The position numbers and the translations under genes are program-made. Shown here piece by piece: positions 42,714 to 52,601 of a stretch of 64,000 nt of DNA. The stretch spans positions 94,850 to 158,849 of the forward strand of contig JAHDQN010000029.1 of assembly GCA_018433775.1 (NCBI GenBank), in the 5' to 3' direction. Under the pieces are notes generated by a model. It was not told the DNA's origin, made no database searches, and worked only from the letters and a program-made list of their open reading frames with translations. How positions within the stretch are numbered: the first letter of the stretch is position 1; each line of letters opens with the position of its first letter. The stretch is from Deltaproteobacteria bacterium (GTDB lineage: Bacteria; Desulfobacterota; Desulfomonilia; UBA1062).

Positions 42714-42805
42714 GCCGTTCTCCTGAAGCGAAGGGGTTCAAAACGGAGAAAAAAGCCCTGACCGGGCCCCCTTAGCCTCCGCGAGAGGAGTGCCCGTCAT
42801 CCTCT

Positions 42806-43264
42806 CTAACCCTCGGTCTGTATCTTTTCGAAGGAGCTCTTAAGATCCCGATAGCTGTTGATGAACCCCTCCTTGATATTCTCCCACGCGTTTTCGGAGC
42901 TGTGGCTCATGGCGCCGTACCACTCTCCCATCCGGTTCCGTTGATTCCTGATCTCGTTCAAGTTGCTCCGGTGGGCGGCACGGGTTTCCTGGTCCATCTG
43001 GTCCCAGGTGTCGAAGAGCCGTTCTTCCATGTCTGTGATACGGGAGTCCAGCTCGTCCAGGGATTTCTTCGCCTTGGCCAGCGCCTTGTCCCGCTGCCCG
43101 GATGAATAGTCCTTGATCGCCTCTGCGGTCTTTCCGAACTGCTTCTTGACGCGCCGGGCAGACCGGTCGGCCGCGGTGCGCCTCATGAGGGCAACGGGCA
43201 GGATGACGAGGAATATTGCGGAGAGGACGCCGATTACCAGGGTTACCAGTCTCATGGGATTCAT
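42806..43264 (-). CDS. Membrane-anchored coiled-coil protein B, paralogue of A
   Basis: 152 aa. N-terminal membrane helix MRLVTLVIGVLSAIFLVIL without lipobox, then AEAIKDYSSGQRDKALAKAKKSLDELDSRITDMEERLFDTWDQM and the ending SSENAWENIKEGFINSYRDLKSSF. Duplicate of the gene at 42255-42713. ATG 43264 has AAAGGAG 6 bases upstream; the frame extends to 43345 but without signal. The gene pair and 43362-43646 form a run on the minus strand. Confidence 0.75.
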   Translation of the reverse strand: MNPMRLVTLVIGVLSAIFLVILPVALMRRTAADRSARRVKKQFGKTAEAIKDYSSGQRDKALAKAKKSLDELDSRITDMEERLFDTWDQMDQETRAAHRSNLNEIRNQRNRMGEWYGAMSHSSENAWENIKEGFINSYRDLKSSFEKIQTEG

Positions 43265-43361
43265 TGTGGTCTCCTTTCCTGATATACGTTTATCGGGAAG
43301 CGCAACCGGCGGAGAGAGACTGCCCTGTGCCGGAAGGCTGCACATGAAGGGGCGGGGTGTC

Positions 43362-43646
43362 TCACCGGAATCGTGCCCAGGTGGATTTGACAGCCCTGCT
43401 CAGGTCGTTGAACGCCTGCCCGGTGCCGAGCCGGATGTCCTGCCAGGCCTCTGTCCCAGAGCTCCTCAATTCCCGGAGCCGCTCTTTCATCGCCTGTCTT
43501 CTGTGCTTCAGACGGCCGATATCCCGCTGGTATCCTTCCCGGAAATCGGTGTCTGCCACGGTTGCCTTGGCCTTCGTGCGGTCGATGTCCGCATCCAAGT
43601 CGCGAAGCCTCTTCTCCATGTTCCGCTCGGCTTTCTTTTTGTTCAT
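43362..43646 (-). CDS. Sll1863-like coiled-coil stress protein
   Basis: 94 aa soluble helical protein: MEKRLRDLDADIDRTKAKATVADTDFREGYQRDIGRLKHRRQAMKERLREL followed by SSGTEAWQDIRLGTGQAFNDL. The pattern D..I..LKAKA..A......Y...I..L...R......L.ELK.....AW.D...G is that of the Sll1863 stress-response family. It shares its C-terminal motif with the two membrane-anchored proteins next to it. First gene of the three in transcription order. Function unknown. Confidence 0.72.
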   Translation of the reverse strand: MNKKKAERNMEKRLRDLDADIDRTKAKATVADTDFREGYQRDIGRLKHRRQAMKERLRELRSSGTEAWQDIRLGTGQAFNDLSRAVKSTWARFR

Positions 43647-43847
43647 CTTCGCCTGCCTTTGCCTGTGTCAAAGGCGTGATCCCGGCCGAATGCGCCACGG
43701 AACCGGGAGAGCACGTTCTTAAAGGCCGGTCTTCTGACTGCGCGGCTGCTTCCTGCTTTATCATTCGACTGCGATACCATTATTAATAGTCTGCGCCGGA
43801 TTCACCTCAATGGGCAACGGCAGAGGGTCCTCAAGGAGGGACGTGGC

Positions 43848-45221
43848 TTACTCCTCTTTGTGTCTCCGCCTCCGGTAGCGGAAGGTGTGGTGGTTCATGT
43901 TCAGGAGCCTGGCGGCCTCGCTCTCGTTCCCGCGGGAGAGCGTGAGGGCCTGATCGATGTAATGGCGTTCGAATGCGCGCTCCAGTGCGGGAAAATCTAC
44001 GCCGCCGGGGGGAACGGGAGGAAGGCGGAGGCCGGGTGATGTGGTTCCGGTACATGCCGGCAAACCCAGGTCGCCGGGCAGAAGCTCCGGGCCCCGGCCG
44101 GTGAGGGTCGCGCGCTCCACAAGGTTTTTCAGCTCCCGGACGTTGCCGGTCCAGCGATGAGCGAGCAGTGCATCCTCAGCCTCCGGGGAGATTCCGGTGA
44201 AATCCCTGCCGAACTTGTTGTTGAACTCCACGAAAAAGTGCCGGACCAGGGGAAGGATATCCTCCTTGCGCTCGTTGAGGGAGGGGACCGTGACCGTGAC
44301 CACGCCCAGGCGGAAATAGAGATCGCGGCGGAAAAGCCCCTGCTCCATCAGGTCGGAAAGATTCTTGTTGGTCGCGGATACGATCCTGGTCTTCACCTGC
44401 TGCCTTTTCGTGGACCCCAGACGGTAGAACTCGCCGTCTTCCAGAAACCTCATGAGCTTGGCCTGGGCTTCCATGCTCAGGTCGCCCACCTCGTCGAGGA
44501 ACAGGGTGCCGCCCCGGGCATCTTCGATGAGGCCCCGCTTGCCCGCGGGGCTGGCACCGCTGAAGGCGCCCCGCTCATAGCCGAAGAGCTCGCTCTCGAC
44601 GAGATCCCTGGGGATGGCGGCGCAGTTCACCGTGACGAGCGGTCCCAGAAAGTTGGGGCTCTGGTAGTGGATGGCGCCCGCGATGAACTCCTTTCCCGTG
44701 CCGGTCTCCCCGAGGATGAGCACCGGTGTGTCCGGGCTTTTGGCCACGCGGAAGATGAACTCCATAATGTCCTGAATGACGTTGCTCTCGGCAATGAAGC
44801 AGGGGAGGTTTTCCCGGAGATACCGCTGCTGGAGCTGCCGGACCTCTTTCCGGAGCCTGATGGACTCAAGGGCATGGGCAATGGAAGTCTCCAGCGACTC
44901 CATGAGGATGGGCTTGATCACATAATCATATGCCCCGAGCTTCATTGCCTGGATCACGGTCGGCGCATCTTCGTAGGCCGTGATCATGATCACCAGGACA
45001 TCGGGGTGGGTCCTGCGTATCTCCTGAAGCGCGCTGATCCCGTCCATGCCCGGCAGCCCGATATCCAGCAGGATCAGGTCCGGCGGTTCTCCGTGCAGGC
45101 AGGAGAGGGCATCCTCCGCAGCGGCAAAGGTCAGCACCCGGTAGACGGGCGAGAGACTCAGGGAGATCCCGTCACGGATGCTCTGCTCGTCGTCGATGAC
45201 AAAGATCGTGGAGGAGATCAC
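43848..45221 (-). CDS. NtrC-family sigma-54-dependent response regulator
   Basis: 457 aa. Receiver about 1-120 (IFVIDDEQ, phospho-Asp in LILLDIGLPGMDG, ITAYED, YVIKP), AAA+ domain about 140-370 (Walker A GETGTGKEF, Walker B GGTLFLDEVGDLS), Fis-type HTH at the C-terminus (ALTLSRGNESEAARLLNMNHHTFRYRRRR). The sigma-54 contact loop reads GAFSGA instead of GAFTGA, a conservative Thr-to-Ser change in a residue needed for sigma-54 contact. GTG 45221 overlaps the kinase stop by 4 bp. Partner kinase is immediately upstream. Targets unknown. Confidence 0.92.
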   Translation of the reverse strand: MISSTIFVIDDEQSIRDGISLSLSPVYRVLTFAAAEDALSCLHGEPPDLILLDIGLPGMDGISALQEIRRTHPDVLVIMITAYEDAPTVIQAMKLGAYDYVIKPILMESLETSIAHALESIRLRKEVRQLQQRYLRENLPCFIAESNVIQDIMEFIFRVAKSPDTPVLILGETGTGKEFIAGAIHYQSPNFLGPLVTVNCAAIPRDLVESELFGYERGAFSGASPAGKRGLIEDARGGTLFLDEVGDLSMEAQAKLMRFLEDGEFYRLGSTKRQQVKTRIVSATNKNLSDLMEQGLFRRDLYFRLGVVTVTVPSLNERKEDILPLVRHFFVEFNNKFGRDFTGISPEAEDALLAHRWTGNVRELKNLVERATLTGRGPELLPGDLGLPACTGTTSPGLRLPPVPPGGVDFPALERAFERHYIDQALTLSRGNESEAARLLNMNHHTFRYRRRRHKEE

Positions 45222-46411
45222 GGCCGGCCGTCTCCCTGCCCCACGGGAATGCGGACGATGAATTCGGCCCCGCCCAGACGGCTCGCACCCACCTCCAGCC
45301 TGCCTCCGTGATCTGTGATGATCCGGTGGCTCAGGCACAGGCCGATACCGGTGTTTCCCGCCTTGGTGGTGAAGAAGGGGTCGAAGATCCGGTCTCTGCG
45401 GGCAGGCGGGATACCGGGCCCCGAGTCGCCCACCCTGATCACGATGCTGTTCCTGCCGGACGATGCGATGACCTCGATCTTTTTTTCCCGGGGCGTATCT
45501 TTCACGGCCTCGATCGCATTGGTGATGAGATTGAGCATTACCTGCTCGATGAGCTGAAGGTCGGCAAAGCACCGGGGCAGATCGCCGGAGATGTCGGATT
45601 CCACCGCGATGCCTGCCTTGCGCAGCGTCACGGCCGACAAGGAGAGCGCCTCTTCCACGGGCCTGCGGATGTCGATGGCAGAGAACCTCGGCTCTCCGGG
45701 GCGGGAGAAGTCCATGACCCGCTTGATGACGGCATCGATCCTGCGCGATGCATCGAGCATCCTGTCGATGACGGCAAAGGCCTCGTCAACGTCTCTGCCT
45801 TTGGCGAGGATTTTCTTCATCGAATGGAGGTAGATGGTGATGCCTGACAGGGGATTCCTGATCTCGTGGGCGATGCCCGTGGCCACCAGGCCCAGGGAGG
45901 TCATGCGATCCTGCATGATGAGCACGTGCTCGAGCTCCCTGGCCAGGGTCACGTCCATCATGTTGAGCAGCATGGCATCCCTGCCCTCGTGCTCGATCAG
46001 GCTCGCCCTGCAGTGGATCCACCGGATGTCGGCGTTCTCCCGCGTGGATCCCCGGGGGAAGAACCTCACCACCCTGCCCGGATGATCAACCTTGCCTGCA
46101 ATGAGATCTGCATGCAGGGCCTCGATTGCCGGTATGTCATCGGGATGGATATGATCGTACAGGGACGCGGGGCTGTTTTCGCAGAGTGGTCCGAAGAGTC
46201 GCTGCTGCTCGGGATTGCGATAGACCACCTTCCCGTCCTGGATGATCGAGATGCCTGTCAGCGAATGCTCCACCAGGTCACGGAAATGACGTTCGCTCTT
46301 TCTGAGGGCGTCCCGTGTCTGCCTGATCGGTGACTTTCCCTGCTGATACACCGGTTTTTTTCGTGCCATGGACCGCCTTGTCTCGAAGAGGTTTTCCCAA
46401 AAAGCTCCCAT
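45218..46411 (-). CDS. PAS-domain sensor histidine kinase
   Basis: 397 aa, soluble. One PAS domain (about 40-155: FRDLVEHSLTGISIIQDGKVVYRNPEQQRLFG), HisKA with TGIAHEIRNPLSGITIYLHSM (His near 185), HATPase with NLITNAIEAV, VGDSGPGIPP and GNTGIGLCLSHRII. NtrB/AtoS-like order, partner of the downstream sigma-54 regulator with which it shares a 4-bp overlap. ATG 46411 (GGAG 8 bases upstream) or ATG 46369. Signal sensed unknown; cytoplasmic PAS suggests redox or metabolite sensing. Confidence 0.9.
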   Translation of the reverse strand: MGAFWENLFETRRSMARKKPVYQQGKSPIRQTRDALRKSERHFRDLVEHSLTGISIIQDGKVVYRNPEQQRLFGPLCENSPASLYDHIHPDDIPAIEALHADLIAGKVDHPGRVVRFFPRGSTRENADIRWIHCRASLIEHEGRDAMLLNMMDVTLARELEHVLIMQDRMTSLGLVATGIAHEIRNPLSGITIYLHSMKKILAKGRDVDEAFAVIDRMLDASRRIDAVIKRVMDFSRPGEPRFSAIDIRRPVEEALSLSAVTLRKAGIAVESDISGDLPRCFADLQLIEQVMLNLITNAIEAVKDTPREKKIEVIASSGRNSIVIRVGDSGPGIPPARRDRIFDPFFTTKAGNTGIGLCLSHRIITDHGGRLEVGASRLGGAEFIVRIPVGQGDGRP

Positions 46412-46625
46412 GCTGCTGCTCCATGCGGAAGACCACGTCCGGTAGCGTCATTCTAAGACGGGAAGGGGGAAATGGCAAGCAGAGAAGCGCCTTGAAAGCC
46501 TATACGCGCAAAGGGAGCATGAGCAGGCGCTCCCATCCACACAGCTGTGTTTATAGATGCCTGTCATCATCGAGGGCGATCATTCCGATGAGGGTATCGA
46601 AAATCTCCTGAATCAACCGCCCGTA

Positions 46626-48209
46626 CTACTGCACCTTCACGGGAGTGAGCTTCTCGTCCCGGGTGCCGTCGCCGAGCTGGCCGCAGGTGTTGATTCCCCA
46701 CGCCCACAACGAGCCGTCATCCTGAATCGCGATGGTATAATACTTGCCGGCGGTCACGGCAACCCAGCTCCTCGATGCGCCCACCTGTCCGGGGGAGTGC
46801 CTTTCGTCCCGGGTGCCGTCGCCGAGCTGCCCGGCATTGTTCGATCCCCAGGTCCAGAGCGTGCCGTCTTCCTTGATTGCGGCGGAATGATCCCAGCCCG
46901 CGGCGACCGACTCCCAGCCGGTGCCGTTGCCTGCCCTCACCGGAACGTTCCTTGAGATTTGGGTGCCGTCGCCGAGCTGGCCGTGCCAGTTGTAGCCCCA
47001 ACCCCAGAGCGTGCCGTCCGATCTGATCGCGAGGCTGTACTGGATGCCGTTGGATATGGCGGTCCATTCGGCGTCCGGCTCCACCGGTATCGGGGCATTC
47101 ACGGGAATATCGTTTTCCAGGTCACCCCCTGTTCCGTCGCCGACCTGACCATGGTTGTTGCACCCCCAGGCCCACAGGGATGCATCCGTCCTGATGGCCG
47201 TGACATGGTCCTTGCCTGCAGCCACGATGTCCCAGTCGTCATCGATCCCCACCTGCACGGGCACCAGGCTGTCATGGTCGTTCGTGTGATCGCCCCCGGT
47301 GCCGTCGCCGAGCTGGCCGGATGAGTTGTGCCCCCAGGCCCAGAGCGTCCCGCCGGTCTTGACGGCCACGGTGAAGCTGTATACCAGCCCGGTGTCGGGG
47401 TAGCTCCAGTCATGATCGCTCCCGATCTGTACAGGGGATACCTTCAGACCGGTTGTCCCGTCTCCCAAGGTTCCTCTGCCCCAGGCCCAGAGCGTGCCGT
47501 TGTCCCGGATGGCCAGGGAGGAAAGCTGTCCTGCGGCCACAGCGGCCCAGTCGGCGGCTTGTCCCACCCGGACGGGGATGCTGTGGTCAAAGGCATGGGA
47601 ACCGTCTCCGCCCTCTCCGTCACCGAGCTGGCCGGCTGCGTTGCACCCCCAGGCCCAGAGCGTCCCGTCGGTCTTGACAGCCAGGACGTGGGATTCGCCT
47701 GCGATCGCAGCGGCCCAATGTGATTGAGCCGACGGAGCCGCCCGTCCCAGGGTAGTGAATTCCCAGGTGTAGTCCGAGGCAAGCGGAATGCCTGTCGTGT
47801 CTTTGACCCCGGTGGTCACCCTGGCGGTATACACGGCGCTCTGAGACAGGGGATGCGCAGGGGTGAAGGCCACCCGGGAATCAGAACAGGCGACCTTCCC
47901 GGGAATGACCGCGTTTCCCGAGCGCAGGGAAATGGTCGAAAGGGACACGGTTTCCGGCTCGATATCCTCGCTGAACCAGATCTCGATGGTGGTATCCGTG
48001 GGCACGTCTACAGCGCCGGTTTCCGGAATCGTCGAGGTGACGGCCGGTGCGGACTCCCCGGTGCCGCTCCCGTCTCCTCCCGACGATCCGCCTGCCGCCT
48101 CCGGGCCGTCACTCCCGCTGCCGCCTCCGCAGCCGGACAGGATCGCCACGCATATAATCATGAGCATGCCAATAGAGAGAGTGTATCGATTGATTCTGAC
48201 AGGGCGCAT
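46626..48209 (-). CDS. RCC1-repeat lipoprotein with an Ig-like (Big_5) domain
   Basis: 527 aa outer-surface lipoprotein candidate. Signal peptide with lipobox LSGC (about Cys26), Gly/Ser-rich linker, then a bacterial Ig-like domain (about 55-155: VTSTIPETGAVDVPTDTTIEIWFSEDIE, YTARVTTGVKDTTGIPL, YTWEFTTLG), and seven RCC1 repeats (LWAWG.N..GQLGDG) forming one seven-bladed propeller. Individual repeats vary: WGWGYNWHGQLGDG, WTWGSNNAGQLGDG. AGGAGGTGA precedes ATG 48209. Same architecture class as the gene at 7179-8396 but with the extra Ig domain. Partner unknown; adhesion or substrate binding at the surface is an inference. Confidence 0.9.
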   Translation of the reverse strand: MRPVRINRYTLSIGMLMIICVAILSGCGGGSGSDGPEAAGGSSGGDGSGTGESAPAVTSTIPETGAVDVPTDTTIEIWFSEDIEPETVSLSTISLRSGNAVIPGKVACSDSRVAFTPAHPLSQSAVYTARVTTGVKDTTGIPLASDYTWEFTTLGRAAPSAQSHWAAAIAGESHVLAVKTDGTLWAWGCNAAGQLGDGEGGDGSHAFDHSIPVRVGQAADWAAVAAGQLSSLAIRDNGTLWAWGRGTLGDGTTGLKVSPVQIGSDHDWSYPDTGLVYSFTVAVKTGGTLWAWGHNSSGQLGDGTGGDHTNDHDSLVPVQVGIDDDWDIVAAGKDHVTAIRTDASLWAWGCNNHGQVGDGTGGDLENDIPVNAPIPVEPDAEWTAISNGIQYSLAIRSDGTLWGWGYNWHGQLGDGTQISRNVPVRAGNGTGWESVAAGWDHSAAIKEDGTLWTWGSNNAGQLGDGTRDERHSPGQVGASRSWVAVTAGKYYTIAIQDDGSLWAWGINTCGQLGDGTRDEKLTPVKVQ

Positions 48210-48367
48210 GGGCTCACCTCCTATTACAGAAACGTACTATAATGTCATAGATATAATCGTATACGGGAATCTAAAGCCCTGTTCAGCGGTTTTCAGGCCC
48301 TATTTTCCCCTTCCCTTTTTCCGTAGATTTCGGTAACACTTCCACTTTCTTGCCAGGCGCAATAATG

Positions 48368-48382
48368 CTGGAATATTTCCAG
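48368..48382. promoter_or_regulatory. Short palindrome upstream of argB
   Basis: CTGGAA TAT TTCCAG, a 6-bp inverted repeat with 3-bp centre, 48 bp before the argB start codon and at the head of the whole arg-lys run. Size and position fit an operator for a regulator of the cluster, but it does not clearly match the ArgR box. Candidate only. Confidence 0.35.
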
Positions 48383-48430
48383 GGCCGGTGCTAAGAAGGG
48401 GAACAGTTCACACAAGAAGAAGGTACAGCC

Positions 48431-49312
48431 ATGGAGCAAGCGATAAGCAGGGCAAAGGTGCTCATGGAGGCACTGCCCTATATCAGGGATTTCCGGGGAA
48501 AGAAGATCGTGGTCAAGTACGGGGGCCACGCCATGGTGAACCCCGAGTTGAAAAACCTCTTTGCAAAGCAGATCGTGCTCTTCCATCTCGTGGGCATCCA
48601 GGTGGTGGTGGTCCACGGGGGCGGACCCCAGATCAACCGGACGCTCGACAGCATGGGCATCGAGACGAGCTTTGGCGACGGCAAGCGCGTCACCGACGCC
48701 CGCACCATGGACGTGGTGGAGATGGTGCTCGCGGGCGGAATCAACAAGGAGATCGTCCAGCTCATCAACGCCGCCGGAGGCAGGGCCGTGGGGCTCTCCG
48801 GCAAGGACGGCGGGCTCATCCGTGCCCGGAAGCTGCTCTTTTCCCGCAAGGACGCCTCGGGCAATCTCACCGACGTGGACATGGGCCACGTGGGCGAGGT
48901 GACCGCGGTCGACACCGACATCATCGACGCGGTGGAAAAGTCGGGCTTCATCGCGGTCATCGCCCCTTCGGGCGTGGGCGACGACGGGCTCACCTACAAC
49001 ATCAACGCAGACACCATTGCCGCGGAAGTCGCCCGGCAGCTCAAGGTCGAGAAGCTCATCATCCTCACCGACGAGCAGGGGGTACTGGACGCCGGAGGAA
49101 AGCTCCTCTCCAGTATGAAGTACTCCCAGATCCACAAGCTCATATCATCGGGCGTAGTGACAGGCGGGATGATCCCCAAGCTTGAGTGCTGCATGCGGGC
49201 GCTCGAGGGAGGAGTGACCAAGGCCCATATCATCGACGGCCGGGTCCCGTATTCCATCCTCCTGGAGCTCTTCACCGACTCGGGCATCGGCACCCAGATC
49301 GTCAAGGAGTAA
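48431..49312 (+). CDS. argB: Acetylglutamate kinase
   Basis: 293 aa amino-acid kinase family enzyme, phosphorylates N-acetylglutamate, second step of arginine synthesis. Landmarks: KIVVKYGGHAM at the N-terminus, VVVVHGGGPQINRTL, LVGSGIN-type region VLAGGINKEIVQLIN, YNINADTIAAEVA, VTGGMIPKLECC. The N-terminal helix (EQAISRAKVLMEALPYI) is the extension seen in arginine-inhibitable hexameric enzymes, so feedback inhibition is likely. First gene of the arg run; AGAAGG before the ATG. argA/argJ and argC are not in the window. Confidence 0.96.
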   Translation: MEQAISRAKVLMEALPYIRDFRGKKIVVKYGGHAMVNPELKNLFAKQIVLFHLVGIQVVVVHGGGPQINRTLDSMGIETSFGDGKRVTDARTMDVVEMVLAGGINKEIVQLINAAGGRAVGLSGKDGGLIRARKLLFSRKDASGNLTDVDMGHVGEVTAVDTDIIDAVEKSGFIAVIAPSGVGDDGLTYNINADTIAAEVARQLKVEKLIILTDEQGVLDAGGKLLSSMKYSQIHKLISSGVVTGGMIPKLECCMRALEGGVTKAHIIDGRVPYSILLELFTDSGIGTQIVKE

Positions 49313-49318
49313 AACACC

Positions 49319-50482
49319 ATGAAGCATGTCATGAACACCTATTCCCGGCTTCCCGTAACCCTGGTCAGGGGCAGCGGCTGCCGGGTGTGGGACGACCGGG
49401 GCAACGCCTACCTGGACTTGGTGGCGGGGATTGCGGTGTGCAACCTCGGCCACGCCCATCCCCGGGTGGCTCAGGCCCTGAAGAAACAGGCGGACGAGCT
49501 GTTCCATTGCTCGAACCTCTACCGCATCCCCCTGCAGGACGCCGTGGCCCGGATGATCTCGGAAAACAGCTTTGAGTCCCGGGTGTTCTTTTCCAACTCA
49601 GGAGCCGAGGCGAACGAGGGGGCCATCAAGCTGGTGAGGCGCTACTGCAACACCTGCTCCCACCGGGGGCCGGGCATCGTCACCTTCTCAGGCTCGTTCC
49701 ACGGGAGGACCCTGGCCACGCTCACCGCTACCGGTCAGGAAAAGTTCAAGAAGGGCTTTGCCCCGCTTCCCGAGGGTTTCAGGACCGTGGAGTTCGGAGA
49801 CATGGATGCCCTGCGAGAGGCCGTGGACGACTCTATCGGCGCGGTCATGATCGAGCCCGTTCAGGGTGAGGGGGGCGTCCGAATTCCGCCCGAAGGATAT
49901 CTGACGGAAATACGCGAGTTCTGCGATGAGCTCGGCCTGCTGCTCGTCCTTGACGAGGTCCAGACCGGGATGGGTAGGACCGGCGAGCTTTTCGGCTATC
50001 TGCACGATGAGATCTGCCCCGATATCATGACCCTGGCCAAGGCCCTGGCGAACGGGTTTCCCGTGGGCGCGGTGGCGGCCCGGCCGGATGTCGCCGAGGC
50101 CTTCGATCCCGGGAGCCACGCCTCCACCTTCGGGGGCAATCCCCTTGCCATGGCCGCTGCATCGGCCACGCTCGATGTGATGATCGAGCAGGATATCCCG
50201 GGCCAGTGCCGCCAGACCGGGGCATATCTGACGGACATGCTCCATGAGCTCCGGAAGCTCCACGGGGGCATCAAGGAGATCCGCTCCCGGGGGCTCATGA
50301 TCGGCCTCCAGTGCGACGCGGATATCTCCTCGATCCCAAGGGATGCGCTCGAGAAGGGGATCATGCTCAACGTGATCCAGGGCAGCGTGCTCAGGCTCGT
50401 GCCGCCGCTGATCATCACGCGGCAGGAGTGCGACGAGGCGGTGGAAAAGATCGATAAACTGCTCAAAGAAAAGGGAGTGTGA
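49319..50482 (+). CDS. argD: Acetylornithine aminotransferase
   Basis: 387 aa class III PLP aminotransferase, N-acetylglutamate semialdehyde to N-acetylornithine; family members may also serve as succinyl-DAP aminotransferase. Landmarks: YLDLVAGIAVCNLGHAHP, FFSNSGAEANEGAIKLVRRY, FSGSFHGRTLATL, DEVQTGMGRTGELF, and the PLP lysine in DIMTLAKALANGFPVGA. AAGGAG lies 8 bases upstream, inside the argB end. Six bp after argB, one base overlap with argF. Confidence 0.95.
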   Translation: MKHVMNTYSRLPVTLVRGSGCRVWDDRGNAYLDLVAGIAVCNLGHAHPRVAQALKKQADELFHCSNLYRIPLQDAVARMISENSFESRVFFSNSGAEANEGAIKLVRRYCNTCSHRGPGIVTFSGSFHGRTLATLTATGQEKFKKGFAPLPEGFRTVEFGDMDALREAVDDSIGAVMIEPVQGEGGVRIPPEGYLTEIREFCDELGLLLVLDEVQTGMGRTGELFGYLHDEICPDIMTLAKALANGFPVGAVAARPDVAEAFDPGSHASTFGGNPLAMAAASATLDVMIEQDIPGQCRQTGAYLTDMLHELRKLHGGIKEIRSRGLMIGLQCDADISSIPRDALEKGIMLNVIQGSVLRLVPPLIITRQECDEAVEKIDKLLKEKGV

Positions 50483-51384
50483 TGGGACACAGGGATTTTC
50501 TCGCCATAACCGACTTGAGCCGTGAAGAAATACAGACGATATTTTCCCGGGCCCGTCTCCACCAGGAGAGCGTGCCCCAGACGGTCCTCGCCGGAAGGTC
50601 GGTGGTGCTGCTCTTCGAGAAGGCATCCACCCGGACCCGCGTTTCGTTCGAGGTGGGCGTGGCCCGGATGGGGGGACACCCCGTCGTGCTCACGCCCGCG
50701 GGCTCGCAGATAGCCAGGGGAGAGCCGCTTCAGGACACCGCGCGCGTCCTGTCCGGCTACTGCGACTGCATCGTCATGCGTACCTTCGGGCACGAGCGCG
50801 TACAGGAGATGGCTCACTGGGCCGATGTCCCGGTGATCAACGCCCTGACCGACCTGCTGCACCCCTGCCAGGTCCTTGCCGACTGCTTCACGCTTCAGCG
50901 CCGGTTCGGGTCCCTGAAGGGGAAGAGGGTCGCCTGGATCGGGGACGGGAACAACATGGCCAACTCCTGGATCAACGCCTCGTCTCTCCTGGATTTTGAG
51001 CTGGCGCTGGCGTGTCCGGCCGGGTATGAGCCCGATGCGGGTGTCATGGACGCGGCCCTGGCGGGCGGGGCGAAGATCACCCTGGTCCGGGACCCGGCAG
51101 AGGCGGTGCAGGGAGCCCTGGCGGTCAACACCGACGTGTGGGCGAGCATGGGCCAGGAAGAGGAGGCCAGGCTGAGGATGGAGGCCTTCCGGGACTACGC
51201 GGTCACGGAAGCGCTCATGGACCGGGCCGCCGGCGGGGCCGTGTTCATGCACTGCCTGCCCGCCCACCGGGGCGAAGAGGTTACGGAAGAGGTGCTGGAG
51301 AGCGGGCGGTCCATCATCTGGGAGCAGGCGAAAAACAGACTCTATGTCCAGGAAGCCGTCATGGCCTTCCTGTTACAGCAATGA
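50482..51384 (+). CDS. argF: Ornithine carbamoyltransferase
   Basis: 300 aa, transfers carbamoyl phosphate to ornithine to give citrulline. Carbamoyl-phosphate motif [42 protein letters not shown], ornithine loop near [14 protein letters not shown], and [16 protein letters not shown] 50482 overlaps the argD stop (TGATG) with AAGGGAG 4 bases upstream; GTG 50479 is an alternative. The residue combination ([14 protein letters not shown]) distinguishes it from aspartate carbamoyltransferase. Confidence 0.95.
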   Translation: MGHRDFLAITDLSREEIQTIFSRARLHQESVPQTVLAGRSVVLLFEKASTRTRVSFEVGVARMGGHPVVLTPAGSQIARGEPLQDTARVLSGYCDCIVMRTFGHERVQEMAHWADVPVINALTDLLHPCQVLADCFTLQRRFGSLKGKRVAWIGDGNNMANSWINASSLLDFELALACPAGYEPDAGVMDAALAGGAKITLVRDPAEAVQGALAVNTDVWASMGQEEEARLRMEAFRDYAVTEALMDRAAGGAVFMHCLPAHRGEEVTEEVLESGRSIIWEQAKNRLYVQEAVMAFLLQQ

Positions 51385-51398
51385 GAGGAGACGCATAC

Positions 51399-52597
<1,199 letters not shown>

Positions 52598-52601
<4 letters not shown>

